Both the position numbers and the translations under genes were made by a program. Source: Lethocerus indicus (Eukaryota; Arthropoda; Insecta; Hemiptera; Belostomatidae). Taken from it: a stretch of 64,000 bases of DNA. The stretch is taken from the NCBI GenBank assembly GCA_019843655.1, contig JACDQD010000005.1, positions 30,576,954 through 30,640,953 of the forward strand. Reading direction: 5' to 3'. The notes below the pieces were generated by a model. That model saw only the letters and a program-made list of their open reading frames with translations. It did not search any database and had not been told where the DNA came from. Positions 1-14,159 of the stretch are shown here, piece by piece (position 1 is the stretch's first letter; each line of letters begins with the position of its first letter).

Positions 1-1687
1 GCCTCATTTGCATATCCGGACGCTTCCCCAGGTATAGTTTTTGGGTATCTTCACTATTGAACGGATTTCGGTTTAGAAAGAAGAAAACAAAACCCGAGAC
101 GGGCCCCGGCGGAAAAAGCGATCGGGGAAATTGCCCCTGCCGAGGGGTACAGTTTGACCGGGCAAACACATAATCCACTTCTCTACAACCCTTTGTAAGA
201 AGCTTTGTTTTATATAGTCCCCGATTGGATATAGGAATTGGATATTTATTCTAAACGTAATCGTTTTCTTTCAACTTCAAAGACGATTCGAACGCAAATA
301 GATTCAGGAAAACGGCTCCCTGTTGCAACTCTAGGAAGTTGTTCAAAGCTGTTCATTATATGTCACGCCACATAACGGGAGTATAATATATGAGTTATTT
401 ACAATATATAATTTCAAAGTTACATTCTTATTTTTATTAATATATTTTTTAACTTTAATAACTATTAGTAACTTTAATATTTGGTGTTCTGCCCTGCATT
501 GGTAAACAGCGAAAGTTGGGGTTTTAGTCTGACAACCAATTAATATATCACCAATAAATAGCTGGCGTTTTTTCAGTAGGTATTTTCCAGCAACATGTTC
601 AAAATTTAATATCAGTAAACGTTATACAATCCAATATAATCAATTAATAAATTGACTCATTCTTCATCCTTAGAAGAATGCTATTAACCCCCTTCTTTCG
701 ACCTTTTAATACAGTTTGGTCATTCCAATGTATATTGGAATTAACATTCCTTTCTGCAAAAATCTTGATGTAAGTATCTACAGTTGTTGAAAATTGAGCC
801 CGTCGGTTTCGAATATCTTCCTCATCCAACCTGTCGGATCAAGCCCCCTTTTCCACGTACCAAGGGGCAGTCACGTACTGCATGCTCCCAATCTTCGGAT
901 TCTGCACCGCAGGCTCGATCTGCTTTACCTGACAAACCTTGCCTGTACAAGTTTCAAAAGTATGCTCTGTGTGTCCTCTGTCCAGACGCAGCTCCCTCTT
1001 ATTCCATACGGGTAGCAATTTCAGAAACCATCCTGAATTCCTACCAAAGTGTAGCAACCGCCCTGCCTTTGGTGCCCATCTAAATGTATAGTGGCTGGAG
1101 ACAACCTGCAATTCAGGTTGTGTATATATCTAATATAGAGTACATTAAATTAATAACTCTCCTCGACTCTACACTTCGACATGGTCCCCGAAGCAATAAT
1201 AGAAAATATAAAGCCGGTCAAACGATAGAATTCTGAGAGAAATATGGAGCCACATGAAAATTTTCAAGAGAAATAATTCCCGAGCAATCGCTATAAGGGT
1301 AGGCCGGACAAGCGCCGGTCATTATTTCCGGTGACAACTAAACAAAACGACTCCACGCGTTTGAGCACAAAGCCTTTTTTTTTTACTGAAAGAAGTTTGC
1401 AGGCCGTTATCAAAGAAGGAAGACAGAATTATTGGTACTTTTAATTTCATCAGAAGTTCTGTTTTTTTTTATTAAGAAAATCCCTTACGGTATTAATTTA
1501 CAATTATAATTTCAGCAAGAAATATATTAGGAAAAATCGTATAAACTGTGGAATTAGAAACACTATTTTAGTTTTGCACAACAGGCCATAACATTAAATA
1601 TTGTCGAAGGCACTGTACTGCCGCACAATTACATTACATAGCACCTGGTGCATACGGATGCCGTTGGTTCCCACCAGTTATCGATCC

Positions 1688-1709
1688 CATTTCTATACGA
1701 ATAGAAATG
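1688..1709. repeat. Perfect 9-bp inverted repeat
   Basis: CATTTCTAT and ATAGAAATG flank the 4-base loop ACGA. It is short and AT-rich, so chance is possible. No gene is adjacent. Confidence 0.5.
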
Positions 1710-2977
1710 TTTAAATATCGATATAAATCTGTGCAACGTTAGAATTGTTGCTGGTAGGGCATTATCACCTACCCGACTTCTTTAAAATAACATATTATTA
1801 TTATTATGTTAAAATAATATAAACATATAGAAACGTATGTTAACTTTACCAAAGAAGAAATATTCCCTACAACAAAACGTAAGGAAAGAAAAATAAATCG
1901 TCGGAAAGTTAGTTCGCTCGGTGTTTAGGAAGCGCCGCCGGATGCGAGAAGTATTTTGGGGAACGGCGCCGTTACCAGATTCATAGTGGTTTGTTTTATT
2001 CATGGCTGAAGAGTTGTCGGGCCCTCGAACAAGGTCTGTTGTTCGGGGGTTTGGTGGGAGCTAGAAACGGACAAAGATTTCTTTTTTTGAGGTCTGCCAG
2101 CGGGAGGGGCAGAGTGGGCTCTTTGAATCATTCACTCGTCCGATTCCGTCCTATGAAGCAAACATAAATCCCCCGCTTGGAACGGGACAGGGGCGGCCGT
2201 CGGCTCGACCTCTTAATAAATAATCGCGGTTACAACCCGTGGATTTCTTCACCAATCTGTCCGGCCGCCAGGAATGGAATTTTCTAATTCAGGTTTCAAT
2301 TAGAACGAGAAAAATCAGATTATTTGTGTTCTCGGTGTAGGTTCGTCAATCGACCGTCTTCATAACTGGGCCCAGGAATCAATTTTGAATACTAAAATAC
2401 AAATCCTATCGTAAATACTTGGATTAACAGAAAACACTCATTATTGATAAAAATTCCGAATTTCATCGAGTATACTAGAGACTCGTGATCAATATTTTAC
2501 CTTAACAAAATTTAAAAATTATTCCATTACAGAGAATTTAGGTCCTAGGTAAATGGACTAGTTATAAGTAGTGTTATAATTCTAGTTTTTTTAGAACGAA
2601 TTATTGAAACACGTGGCGCAATTAAATTTCATATACAAACGGCGTACAAATGGCAGTTACAAAGCCGTCTGCCCGTCGTTGAAAATAATTGTGTTCCAAT
2701 CCTCGGCAGAACCGAGAAATCAACCGAGTGTTGTTCAGCGGCAAATGAAATCTTCGCCTCTAGAAATCCAGGGGGCTCTTGAATTCTATTAAAGCAACAG
2801 TATCTTGAATTTTGCCTCTTGTATTAATATAATAAAATGCGCAATAATATTTATTACTGCGCGATATTTCGCAGACTCCTGGCTGAAAAATAGACTCTTG
2901 TCTTAACCAAACCAGATCTTTTTAAACTCCACAGAAGTGCCTTAAATTATTAAATTAAGCCTAAATTGTTCATTGCG

Positions 2978-3013
2978 AATAATATTGGAGGGCGAGCCCT
3001 CCAAAATATTATT
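2978..3013. repeat. Strong 16-bp hairpin, GC core with AT flanks
   Basis: AATAATATT (2978-2986) plus GGAGGGC (2987-2993) pairs with GCCCTCC (2996-3002) and AATATTATT (3005-3013), leaving a two-base bulge AA and a tight GA turn. A 16-bp stem this strong is unlikely to be random. It could be a small foldback insertion or a structured RNA segment. The loop is too small for a usual microRNA precursor. Confidence 0.6.
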
Positions 3014-4676
3014 TTGTAATTTTTGTTCCCTAGTGCTAAGGATCGCTCAGCAGTGGATCCGAGGGAGGAGAATTCCGTTGCTCAGGTTTAAAAATCCTAA
3101 CCGAAGAAAGGAGTTATGATTTATTGTTACGGTCCCTTTTTCCGCTTTAGCCGCCGAACCGAATTTATATCACTTAGCGGTGTGACCCTCACCGAGGTTC
3201 TCTAGACGTCAGGACCCGATGTTAAATTCCTGCCATTAATCTATATATACAGTATATAAACACACATCTCGTATTTTATTTCATCCGGGGCGATTCCTTG
3301 AAATATAGAATATTTGCTTCTGGGCCTATTGATTACGCTTACCGCCAGGAAAGAGAAAGGAGATTACAGGATTGGTCATTTGTAAAAATTTATGTGTTTC
3401 AGTGAAAACAAAACGTCGTTTGCAATGAGAGATATAAACAACGAAGAGTCCAACGTACTTTTTCAAATCGTACGAATCATTAATTTCTAATTGAGTACAG
3501 CGTTTTTATATTTTTCAGCAGGAATGATGAATACTTTTGTTGATACCATTCTGTAAATCACGCCATAGGCTCTTGTTTGTGGGGACTGTCTGTCTACATT
3601 GCTAAACCGATTTTCACTAATCTTTACGCTTTTTTCTGTCTGAAGTGCAGTTATATAACAGCGCAATAAATCTCAATAAAAGTAGCCAGATGCCCGAACA
3701 CTCATTTCTTCGTTTCAGTATTTAAGTTGATACAAAAATGAAATAAAAAACAACATAATTCGGATTTTTGGCAATAGTAAACGTTCAATACATATGTATT
3801 CATATATACACTGGGATGTTGATGTGGGAAGAGCTCTAAGGAATATTTTTGACGAAATCGCGACGTAAGCGATTTCGATACTTCCAGCTGATATAAAAGT
3901 TGGGGAGGTTATATTTTACAGAAAATGACGTTGTTTATTTATTTATCGTGTTATACATCGCAGCTATTTGTACAAGTTGAATAAAATTAATCCTTTATAT
4001 CGGGAGAATACTAAATATTCAGCCCTTGTTTGTCTGAAATGTTTCGGCTAATTTCCAAAGATTAAAATTCTAAAGTATATTTTCCCTCTAAAAGCGTTCA
4101 CGAGCCCAGGAAATGGGAGCAGTTCCATTTCAAGATAGTCTGCCCGTTACTCAACGCCCTGATGATCGTTGTTTCTTATTGCGAATGTTAATCGGGGCTA
4201 AGGAAAAGTCGATTGGCCGTGGACGGGGGGGGGGGATAATTCAAGGGCTCTCGGGATTTATAAATTTTCACGCCTTCCGAGGCCATTCGTTGGGGCCAAA
4301 CCGGGAAGCGTCGGGGCGCCGGCCGGCTAATGGGATTCTGGCCCCGCCAGTGGACAATAAAGAGAATTTCTAACCCGACACCCGGGGATAAATTTAGGAG
4401 GAGAACCGAGCGCCGACAACGGAGATAGGATCTCCTCAGAAACACTAAGGACACCGTCCATGTTCACCACCACCATTACTCCATTAGTCCTTTAGCTAAA
4501 CACCCCTAGTATCCAACAGCAAGAAGCGTTTGTCATAATCTCATAATTGCTGAAGGTATACTTAAATTTAATTTGCTGTAATATTTAAAAACGTATGTTG
4601 GCTTCGATAGGCAGCCTAATCTAGCTAAACTAAAAATTTTAAATAAATTAGAAAAATATATTTAATCCAGTGTATC

Positions 4677-4914
4677 CAGTTTAATGCGCTACTAGTTTCA
4701 ATGGTACGACGCACATAATACTAACCTGTTTGTCTGATATTTTAGTATTAACGCCTTACAATACAAGATACAGTGAGAGTGCAGTGAGGATGCCCGAAAA
4801 ACATCCAAAGTGCCAATAGTGACTAACACCGCTACTGAAGATGGCGAGCAGCCAAAACCGATCTAGCAAAAGACCAAACCAGCGAGAGGAGACAGAAACA
4901 CACAATATCTACGT
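4677..4914 (+). mobile_element. Foldback hammerhead family, copy 1 (spacer plus right arm)
   Basis: Positions 4677-4760 match the spacer of the complete copy at 28437-28838 (a CAGTTTAATGCGC word and TTAGTATTAACGCCTTAC). Positions 4765-4914 match its right arm, ending in GACAGAAACACA and a version of ATCTACGGTATT. The left arm is missing. The hammerhead-like core is present at 4831-4867 but degraded: the GAAA box reads AAAA, so the position equivalent to the catalytic G12 is lost. This is an old, presumably inactive copy. Confidence 0.8.
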
Positions 4915-7900
4915 TAATTTCCTGTGGTTCCGAGAATATACCACTAAAGTATCTCAAGGTGAGTAAAATATTTTGGTTTATAATATTATTTCTTATTATT
5001 GCGCATAATAACATTTTAGTTATGCAACTCAAAAAACCGATGGCTTAGGGCGAGAAATCTTGTGCCCCAGTGTTAAGAGACTACAAGGCACCCGGGGCCG
5101 TTTAAGTCGGGTTGCATTAAGCTAATTAAAATTATGTTAGCCCGAGAGGGGCCGGTCCGAGCGGAATTAGGGCATCGCCTGGGAATACCGGCTTTGGCGT
5201 GTGTGTCTCCTCGGCGTCCTTTACCTCCCATTACAGGTATTAACCGGGCCCACAGGCTACCTCCGCTAATGATCTCTGAAATTCCAGTTCCGCCTCCTTA
5301 AAACGCCCTCTCGCCCGAATTCGGTTTTAATTCAGTCAGAAAACGCAAAGACGCATTTTTCTATTTCCGATTAGCAGGTTGTACTACTATTCGCTGGAAC
5401 CATATGAAACGTATAAAATAAACCCCAGAGGGAACTATGAGTTACTACGAACTAAATATTTCATAACGTTTGTATACGTAACATATACATTAACAACAGT
5501 AATAATGACAAATCGAATTTAGCCTTGTCATAGATAGTATAAACAAAATTGGAAAATTGTTAGGAATGCGACTGCATAAGGCTGTGACAGAATCATGTAA
5601 TAATTATTTTTAATATTCGCTTATTTTTAAGGCAAGATAAACCACAATTTCCATTCCTTAAAGATAATTTCCACGTTAATATCCAAACCCAGAAATGAAG
5701 TTGAATATTTTACATACATATTAAATAATTATTTTTTATATATGAATATTCACAATTTTTTTTGCCCGGGGCCACTTCCAATAAGTGCTTTCCTGTTTGG
5801 AACTCTTTCGATAAAAGGTGGCCGCAAGGGCTAACACTCCGTTGCCGATATCATATTCCGGGTCAGTAGCTTACCCTTCTCCGGAAATTCATCCTTACGC
5901 CACTCACACCGCTTTAGGGGACCACGGTCGAAAAGGAAACTGGCCCTTTCCACCGCTAATGGAAAACTGGCATAGCCGAATTTACAATGTGGGCGACAAG
6001 GTTCAACGCTGGTGACAGAAAGAAATCTCAGCCGGTGAGTGTATTTGAATCTGGATTCAAACTTTATTATTGTCGTAAGAGCGTTTGGTTGCGCCATGAG
6101 ATTTTGCCGGGCATTAGAAGTAACGGAAACTTCCGTTCGGAGTGGACAGTCCACTCCAGTGAGTGATAAAAAAAAGTCAAAATTATTTCATCCCTAGTTT
6201 TCCACCTCCTAAGATCTTATAAACGGAATTTTCTTCTCCTCGTGGCCCAACGCCCTCATATCGTTTCTGCAATTACCTTTATTGCGCAAAGCAGCACTGC
6301 CGCATCGGACGATAAACCTCATTCGCCGCTATCAGAACCCCCGCGGGGAGCACCAGAGGAGGGACTTGGGTCTGGGCCCAGCCAACCCTCGACCCGAGCT
6401 CACTTTAACTGCTTCCCTCCGTACACATTACACAACATAACATACACTACTAAAGAGCACCCCTAATATTGTCTAAGAGCTCATTTCAGGACCACCGTCC
6501 CTGATGAGGGAGGGTATAACCCAGATTTCGCGATTCTACTAAGAAATTGACATTGTGCCAATATATGGTAACATATAAACTAAGGGGCAGGGTTTGAATA
6601 AATGGATGAAACGAAAAATATATACCGTAAACCTAGGTTATCGTACATGCGGAGTAAACAAGGTTCTCGGGGGTCGGAAAACTCTGCGACCGCAAACATA
6701 CACTGACCCGTAATGGAGTCGGTTCCGTGAGATATGTGAGCGGCGCGATCCAAATTTCGGCCGGGACAATGTGGGTCACATTGGCCTTCCAACTTGTAAG
6801 CTCCAAAGAGGTTGGCGCTGGATGGAATCGCGTATTGCCATTAAAACGGGCTCTCGGAGGGGCCGGAAATCGCGACGGAAATTAGCCGGAAGCCCTCGGG
6901 CCCCCGGAATCGTTTCACATCCGAAACTCGGCCTCCGGTGGAGGCCGGCACTCGCTCAGTAATTCATATCGAGTCGTGATTTAGAATACCATAGTTATTT
7001 TGCTTGGCCGAGATTCCTCGCATGATTGTTGGGCTGCCTTTAAATTAGATCCGTATTCGTTAACAAAGTAAAGAGATTCTCTGTTCCTCTGATCCTGGTT
7101 TAACTTTAATCGTATAAATGGACCACGGTTTCTGACCTATTGCGGACATTTTTCGTAGAAATAATAAAGTACATTTTTAAACAGGATAATGCGATAAGTA
7201 GATGGACCTAAGAGACGGGGAAGAGCATAAAGCGAATGTTCGTGGAGAAAATATGAAGGGGGAAACAAGAGAAGAGGGAGCAGTGAATTTTTCGAACGCC
7301 AGAGGCAGTAAAGCAATTCTCCCAAATTGATAAGCTCTCGGTATTGGATTAGGAGAACTCCTCTGATTTGAAATTGGTTTGAACGTTACTTATATTATAA
7401 TCTTATAAAAAATAATGAGATATATCCCTTTTTCAATAATTAAAATATCGTACTGCCGGGTCTCGGTTCTTCATTCTCCCAAATAATATAAGGAGACACT
7501 CCCGTGGCCAAAATAACTGTCGCTCCCTTCTTCAGTTCATTTAACTAATTAACTTTGTACTTTACTTCTTCGCTCTTGCGATTTTTATTATTTCCTTCTA
7601 TTAGGTCATAGTTCTCTCACACCATGTAACCGATGGAATGAGAAACCGGAGCACTAGTTTCTTCAATGGAGGTTTCAGTCGGGGGATCATAACGACTATT
7701 GAAAGAGGTATCAGAATTGTGCGCAATAGTGGAATGGCATAAAGTTCACAAAATAAATTCTTAAATGTTGTAATCGCTGCACTTAATCCGTGTGAGGAAA
7801 GTGCAGGGTGGAGAAGTTGGTAAAGTTGTTGGAGGAGGCCGACATTGATGGAAGGATAACTGCCCCGGGATCGCTGAGTGGGAGGGGGTGGTTCTGAAAT

Positions 7901-10900
7901 GTGGCCCCAACTTGGGCCCTTCATCCCTGTCCGCAATCAACGCTTTCGCAGTTCGCTAACGACTCCTTTTAACCGGCCATTTTACATATTCTCGCATATT
8001 AGAATTCGTCAAATTGAGCATTCCGCGGCAGAACTTTAATTCTTCCAAGGCGTAACGCTCACAATTCGAAAATCTGTCGCGAAAGATTCACTCGTCAGAA
8101 CCTTCCCCATTCAGATAAATACCATAGGGTTGCATAGGTAGTACAATACATATTATATAGAATTCCATAATGTAGTGTGAATTCATGAGAGTTGTGCATT
8201 TTCTCTCTTCAACATTGTCCTTCAATCAGGCTGCTAGAAACACGTGATGTAAGACCAGTTCTTCATTATTGATTGTAAATTCATAAATAATAGTACACCT
8301 TAAGTATATGTATAGACGCAGCATCAACATAAATTTAAAGGATGCCTCATTTTAATTTTTTCCCAACACATGCGTCATATTCAGCCCAAAACATATTCGG
8401 CGATTTTTTCGTATGCGGCGCGATTTAGAAGTATTTTGTATATATTAAATTAAATAATTAATAAAAATACGGACTATATCCAAAAAACAGTAGAATTAAG
8501 GTTATCTCGGAGCCAGTGAACGATAATTTACCCCCGCAATGTAAACAAAAATGTTAGTGGATATAACCGTTCGGCTAATTGTCTGTTTTCAACCGCTGTA
8601 TGACAACACTCACACGCATAAACGGGTAGACTGGCGATTGAACAATAAATTGTTCCCGCATTTAACTAACAACGGGTCGCGGGCCGCTCCCGGACCGCAT
8701 AAATTCCGCCGTCGCCGACGTTAAATTACACAGTCGGGCAAATGGATTTTCCAATAATCGGGCCGCTGATGGGGGTCCACTTGGGAAAAATTGAAAATCA
8801 CTCCAGCTTTGGGCCGGCGCTTGGGTAAACAAAACAGTTTTAACGTCGGGACGGAAGCTTATGAGGCGTAGATGAAACATTGGGCAGTTCTTGTCCCATC
8901 TTCGGGGGTTAGACTGAGTGGACTGCAAACTTGTTTCCAGGCATCTTAAATTTATTCCTACTTGAGACCCGATTGTAAAAAGGTAGGAAATATGTCCGGT
9001 TTTAGATTTCTATTAACAATATTGATTTGGGGCTCTGTTTTGGGGCTCTTAACGGGCAATAAAAAATACTTCTTCCGTCCCAATGAATGTATGGAAGCTT
9101 CCGTTGGGTGGAGTGCAGTGCCCGTAAGTGACACTGGTCACCGCTAAGTGAAAAAAGAGGCGAATAGAAGGGCCCAACCCTTGTTGGACGAGAACACAGA
9201 TTGAACCCCGCCCAGAAAAAGGCCCTTGGAACCGCAGGGGCGTTTTTACGCAACAAGTTTCTCCATTAATCGGTCTCAGCCCTATACCGTCCTTATTTCC
9301 ATGCAGAGAGAAAGCTCTGAAGCACCTTCGATATCAGACATAGATTTAGTTTAATTTATTTAATACTTACTTATTATTTACTCAGATATTATCACCTATA
9401 AATGGAATTAGAATCAGTGAAATAAAAAGTAATATAATATATAGTAGCTAATTTATTCCTATATCTAGGTTTACACTTGCCTCATGTGTACCTCTGTAAC
9501 TCGGTCGGTAATATTAGAATGCATTATCTCCTGATCGAAATTATATATTACTACTAGATATTTATTACTATATATTTATACAATATTTATTACTACTTTA
9601 TAACCCCTAGGATTGTTGTTTGATAATTCACCATTGTTTGTGCACGCGTTGTGCTTGCGAGTGTAGAGAACTATGTTTGTGACATACCTCTGCAATAACT
9701 TTTCCCGCCGACAATTAGAGAGCTGTAACATAATTAATTTTACAATGCCGATTACAGCCGGTACAGCGAAATGTGGATCGGGACAGTTGAGGTCAGTGAG
9801 TGGGGCTAGAGTTTAGGGGTTGGATTCACCCGACTGGGGAAACTTTGGTAGCGGATCAGCATTTAGTCGGCCGAGGTCATTGGCACTTGAGCTGGACTAT
9901 TTCCTGACAATTAGGACGGATAGAGCCTATCATACACGTGGAACACTCTCAGTTTCAAAACCAAACCCTTTCTCATCCTCATATTGATTCAGAATTTATA
10001 CTTTGACCTTTTCGTTCTCATAAAAATATTTCAGAATTCATAGAATTTTTAGATATTTTAAAACGAAGATATATATAAATCTTCAACAATTAATACGTGG
10101 TGAGATTACATATAAATCTGATGAACATACGTACAATACATCACTTGAATACAAAAATTACGTGCGAAACATCAATTGCAAATATGGTTTTATAGAAATA
10201 TGTATATAGAATTTCTTTAAATATGAAGAGAATGGGGCTAATCCAGAGATTTGTGGGTAAACCATACTCTAATGCATCAAAGTCTAATGATTTTAAGTTG
10301 CAGGTAATTGGCTCTTTTGACGGACCGAAATTTCCTTCGATATCGCTAGAATCTCTGCCTTAGATTTTATTTTGGTATTTTTACGCAAATAAAAAGCATT
10401 CCATCATAAGTGCTACTCTCGAGTATCGTTCAATCACTTCCTGTAGCAGGTAACTTCTAAAATTGGGTAAATATGAGATCGTTTAAAAATAAAATTGTCC
10501 CGCCACAGCAATATTACATTTAGGAAAGGCTGAAAAGGAATTTTTCCATTTACGCAATTAGGAAAATGACCGAATTTACAGTCGGCGGCGATTTCTAAGT
10601 TAGGCCGCAGTCTGATTATTTTAAAATAGATGAAGCAACAGCTTAATTTCGTTTGGAGAGCCCCGCGGAGGGAAAATTAACTTTTCCTTCCCTTTTGAGA
10701 GAAACAGAGAGCCGGAGTGAGTGGAAAAGAAACGGAATAGAAAGAATTCACTTATTCAAGAATTTAAGAGAAACGACTGTTAAACGGACCGAAAGAAGTA
10801 AACTCCGGGCCGTTTTGAGTAATTTTTATTCAGTTTCAGTTTACGCGGACTTTTCGCTCTTTCTTTTCATGTCGTAAAATACAACAGGAAGAAATAATAC

Positions 10901-12836
10901 CACATCTCCTGTAAATTTTGCTCCAATCGCTTAGGTTTAGGGCTGGTTCGGATTCGGCTTTATCGCAAGCAATAGTTATTAACGCAATTTTTCTTATCAT
11001 TTGTATCACGTGTGAACTATTAAATTGGTGTTATTGGATATTGTGTAAGTGAAGTGATGACGAAAGGAAACATTTTATTAGAAACAAATACATGACAGCT
11101 AAGGTTAAGGGAACGCCATTAATTGCTCCAACCAAAAACGATATATCCCAGATCTGGAATATTATTTTCCAATAGGAAATAACAGAATCGGGGCACCTGA
11201 CCAATCGGGAAAACGGCATGCTAATGAGCACCAGCCGCCTTCTCTAGGGGTCACGTTTGTAGCCCGCCGTGCCTACTAACTACTGATCAATCGGTGCTTT
11301 TATTGGCGACCGATCCGGCGCCCGTCTTCATCTCCCTGAAGTTATAACCCCCCGCCACCCCCCGTAAAAGCTGAGACCACTTCACGGGACAGATTTTCAC
11401 GATGGACTGTGACGGGGTGTTGGGAAAAAATGCCGGGAATCGCCCCACGCGTAATTGCTTCTTCGGCATCGATGTCGGTCGGGCCCGCACTGCCCCCGCC
11501 ACCGCCGCCACTACAATCCTGTCCACTGTGCTCGTCCCGAGCCTAGATTGAATTTCCCCTGCGGTGGCCCCTATATTGAAAATGATCCCGGCTTTCGAAT
11601 CGAGCCGTGTCGGGAAAGTGTAAAAAAAAAATTCGCTATGAAAAATTGCCAGGGCGCGTTAATTTATTTTTACCCACGATCCCTCCACCGCCCTCCCGAT
11701 TCTCCTGCCAGTAATGAAGTTTTCCCCTTGATATTTTGTATTCTTCTTTTTGACCGGATGTGGGATTATATTGCCTGAATTTTAATTTAACGAGAGCATC
11801 GAACTGTGAAATTGAGCCCGTCCTATTACCCTTCATAGCGATTCAACACCCCTCCCGCCATAGAACACGTTCGCAGCCTTTGACACGGAGATCAAACATA
11901 GCCGATGAGGACAAAATCAGTTTTCAATGTGAATTTGCTTTGTTTATATGGGAGGTATAGCGGACCGTTCAAGGAATCATAATCATTTTCGATTCCTTCC
12001 ACTCTATCAGCTGACTGTAGCCGCTGTAATAATATCTGAGGCGTGTTAAAACATAATAAATTTTCTATTTTTCGATACACCTTTATAGGGCAAGTCTATC
12101 TGTCTTACCTGAGGACCACTGATGACGGAGTTTGAGACGAATCCGCGAGAATTTTTGTTATTTCAAAAAGCATAAGCCTCTATTCCTTTGGTGTAAATAC
12201 ATTTTATCGAATGTTATTTCCGTGCGCACTATAGTACACAATTGCGATTTACTGCGGTTACAGATCAACAGTAAGCTCGTTACCATGATGCAATAAACAA
12301 TGACAAACTGGCTTTGACATGTGTAAATGTGTCATGTTTTGACGCAAATAATTATTTAATTATTCAGAACGGACTCTTTATTATGAAAGTCGTATTTATT
12401 TAACACATTGGACTATTATTTGACAAATATTCTCTTGCAAATATGCAAAATCAATTCTCGATGGTTTACAAATCGTCCAAAATGTATTGGTGCCGGATCC
12501 GTTGTTAACTGGTTGAGGTACCAAATTTGCTCGGTGGTAAACAGGGCCCCGATTGCTTGCCTGGCTCAACACGAATACTAAACTCTAAAATTACCAGACG
12601 GTCGTTTCGTATCTATTGGACACCAAAATTTCACAATGAAATAATATCACGTTACGTTTTTTCTAATTAACGTAACAACGTTGAAATTCCACAATTGAAG
12701 TCAATTCCGTTGGCCACAGGAGAACCGAAGTTGGCCACACTATCCTCTGTACTATGTTTATAATTAACAACCTTTTTTATTACATTAAATTATACAACAT
12801 GTTTTTACAATATAAATTAATAAGTTTGGAATACGT
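4915..12836. other. Gene-free stretch with several GC islands
   Basis: CpG-containing islands stand near 5040-5360, 5760-6160, 6230-6440, 6660-6960, 7600-7960, 8640-9260, 9700-9950 and 11200-11900, with AT-rich DNA between. The 11200-11900 island has C runs and a CCG repeat that produces proline- and arginine-rich open frames in several phases, a composition effect. No frame shows a recognisable domain, codon periodicity or convincing splice-site pair. No RNA gene was recognised. Confidence 0.55.
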
Positions 12837-12950
12837 TTGTGGTCTGCTAGGGGATGGAATACCGTAGATCTCGTTGGTTGGCGTTTTCGCTGGTTTGGTC
12901 TTTCGCCATCCTCAGTAACAGTGGGAGTCACTTTGGCACGTCGGATGCTT
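12837..12950 (-). mobile_element. Foldback hammerhead family, copy 2 (arm fragment)
   Basis: The plus strand reads GGTCTGC, then TGGAATACCGTAGAT, then TCGCTGGTTTGGTCTTT, then CGCCATCCTCAGTAAC and a diverged GTTAGTCAC-like stretch. The order matches the family arm, but about 20 bases spanning the hammerhead core are absent between GGTCTTT and CGCCAT. The left arm of the 28437 copy lost nearly the same segment. Divergence is high, so this is one of the older copies. Confidence 0.7.
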
Positions 12951-13279
12951 ATAAACGTTGAGCTGGTTATAAATCTGTATAACGGATGAAATTTGAAATA
13001 GAAGGAAAATTGGATACGCCCCTGGTTTACTCGTTTAAGCCACACCGCTTTAACCTCTAAAGTATGACGGGCCCCACTGACAGGCAACTTCGAATTACGG
13101 CTTCCAACTGGAAGAAATTGTTATGGAACAAACTACACGACTAAATTCTAATTAGTGCACTAGAGCTTATAACCTCCTGTCGGTTTATAAGTTGAAATTA
13201 TCAGCTGAGGGAAATATACAAAGAAGTTGAATGAAAAGTTCAAGGGTGTGTTCCGAAATTTTGAAGTTCCCGGCGATTG

Positions 13280-13349
13280 GGGTCCACTACAGTTTAGTGG
13301 TTGAACCGGGGTGGGGCATACACTCGGGTTCGAATCCCAGCGTCGGCCC
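13280..13349 (+). pseudogene. tRNA-like relic or tRNA-derived SINE head
   Basis: A box-A-like CAGTTTAGTGGTTGAA (about 13290-13305) is followed by an exact box-B consensus GGTTCGAATCC (about 13327-13337), as in tRNA genes and tRNA-derived SINEs. The two boxes are several bases closer than in a normal tRNA. The T stem has a mismatch, and no 5' acceptor strand pairs with the 3' side. It is therefore not a functional tRNA. Only one copy was noticed in the window, so SINE membership is unproven. Confidence 0.4.
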
Positions 13350-13750
13350 GAATATTCCTCAAATTAGAAATTCCGAACAATTGACGGAGTCGAGCCCATA
13401 AACTCGTAACAGTATTCTTGTTAAAATTCCTATAACAGTGTTTTTGGTATTCTATGTCGCTACAAATCAGTAAATAATTTACGAGGGACAAAAGGAGGTT
13501 TTTCTCAATAAATATTTTCGCTTCTACATTTATTTACCGCGCAATTAATAACTAGTCAAAAGAAGCCTTCAGGCCGTTCTTCGTCAACGGCTCCGTCAAA
13601 GACGACTGATATTAGGCCCGCACTACACGACACACTTGTATTACGTTCAAGGTATTAGCGCCGTAACGTTTCCAAATGGTTGACGCTTAAAAATATCGAA
13701 ATCGCATTGCATCAGTCAACTTCCTAAGTATATCCATTAACTATTTTCAG

Positions 13751-13753
<3 letters not shown>

Positions 13754-13785
<32 letters not shown>
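13754..13785. repeat. (AT)16 microsatellite
   Basis: Uninterrupted alternating A and T for 32 bases. Confidence 0.95.
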
Positions 13786-13788
<3 letters not shown>

Positions 13789-14159
13789 AGGAAATTGTGT
13801 GAAAATGGTTTTATCTTCCCCGAGAATTGATATAGTTCATCCTTTTTCTTAACTATGTTATTGCCACAACTGCAAAATATAATCCACGAAATTGATGTTG
13901 AAGTAGCACCGGTAACAAATAGAGCACAATGGTGTAAAATCTCGTTGGCTTTCCCACATTTTAAAATTTTTATTTATTATCCTGGTATGTTGGTCTCCTT
14001 TTCAGATATCTGTAAGGAACGTTCGGGATGTCAGGGGTAAGTGGGGTTTCCTCGATACTAATACCAATCGAAAGGTAAATTAGTAAAAATAAAGGAAAAT
14101 AATTGGTGTCGACTTGGAGATTCTAACTTAAATTGTTAAAAGATGCTTTTCAACTAGGG

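Larger units (their letters stand above)
1..4676. other. Intergenic/intronic DNA, no gene seen
   Basis: AT-rich background with GC-richer patches near 780-1080, 2020-2300, 3000-3200 and 4100-4460; the last holds an uninterrupted G run near 4227. An octamer-type POU word ATTTGCAT lies at 6-13. Open frames here are under 100 codons, overlap on both strands and match no family I recognise. Two hairpins (1688-1709 and 2978-3013) are listed separately. I see nothing else that can be supported. Confidence 0.6.

Noticed and set aside
11287..11778. Overlapping frames on both strands in a CpG island
   Set aside because: Proline-, arginine- and alanine-rich content follows from CCG and CCC runs rather than coding constraint.
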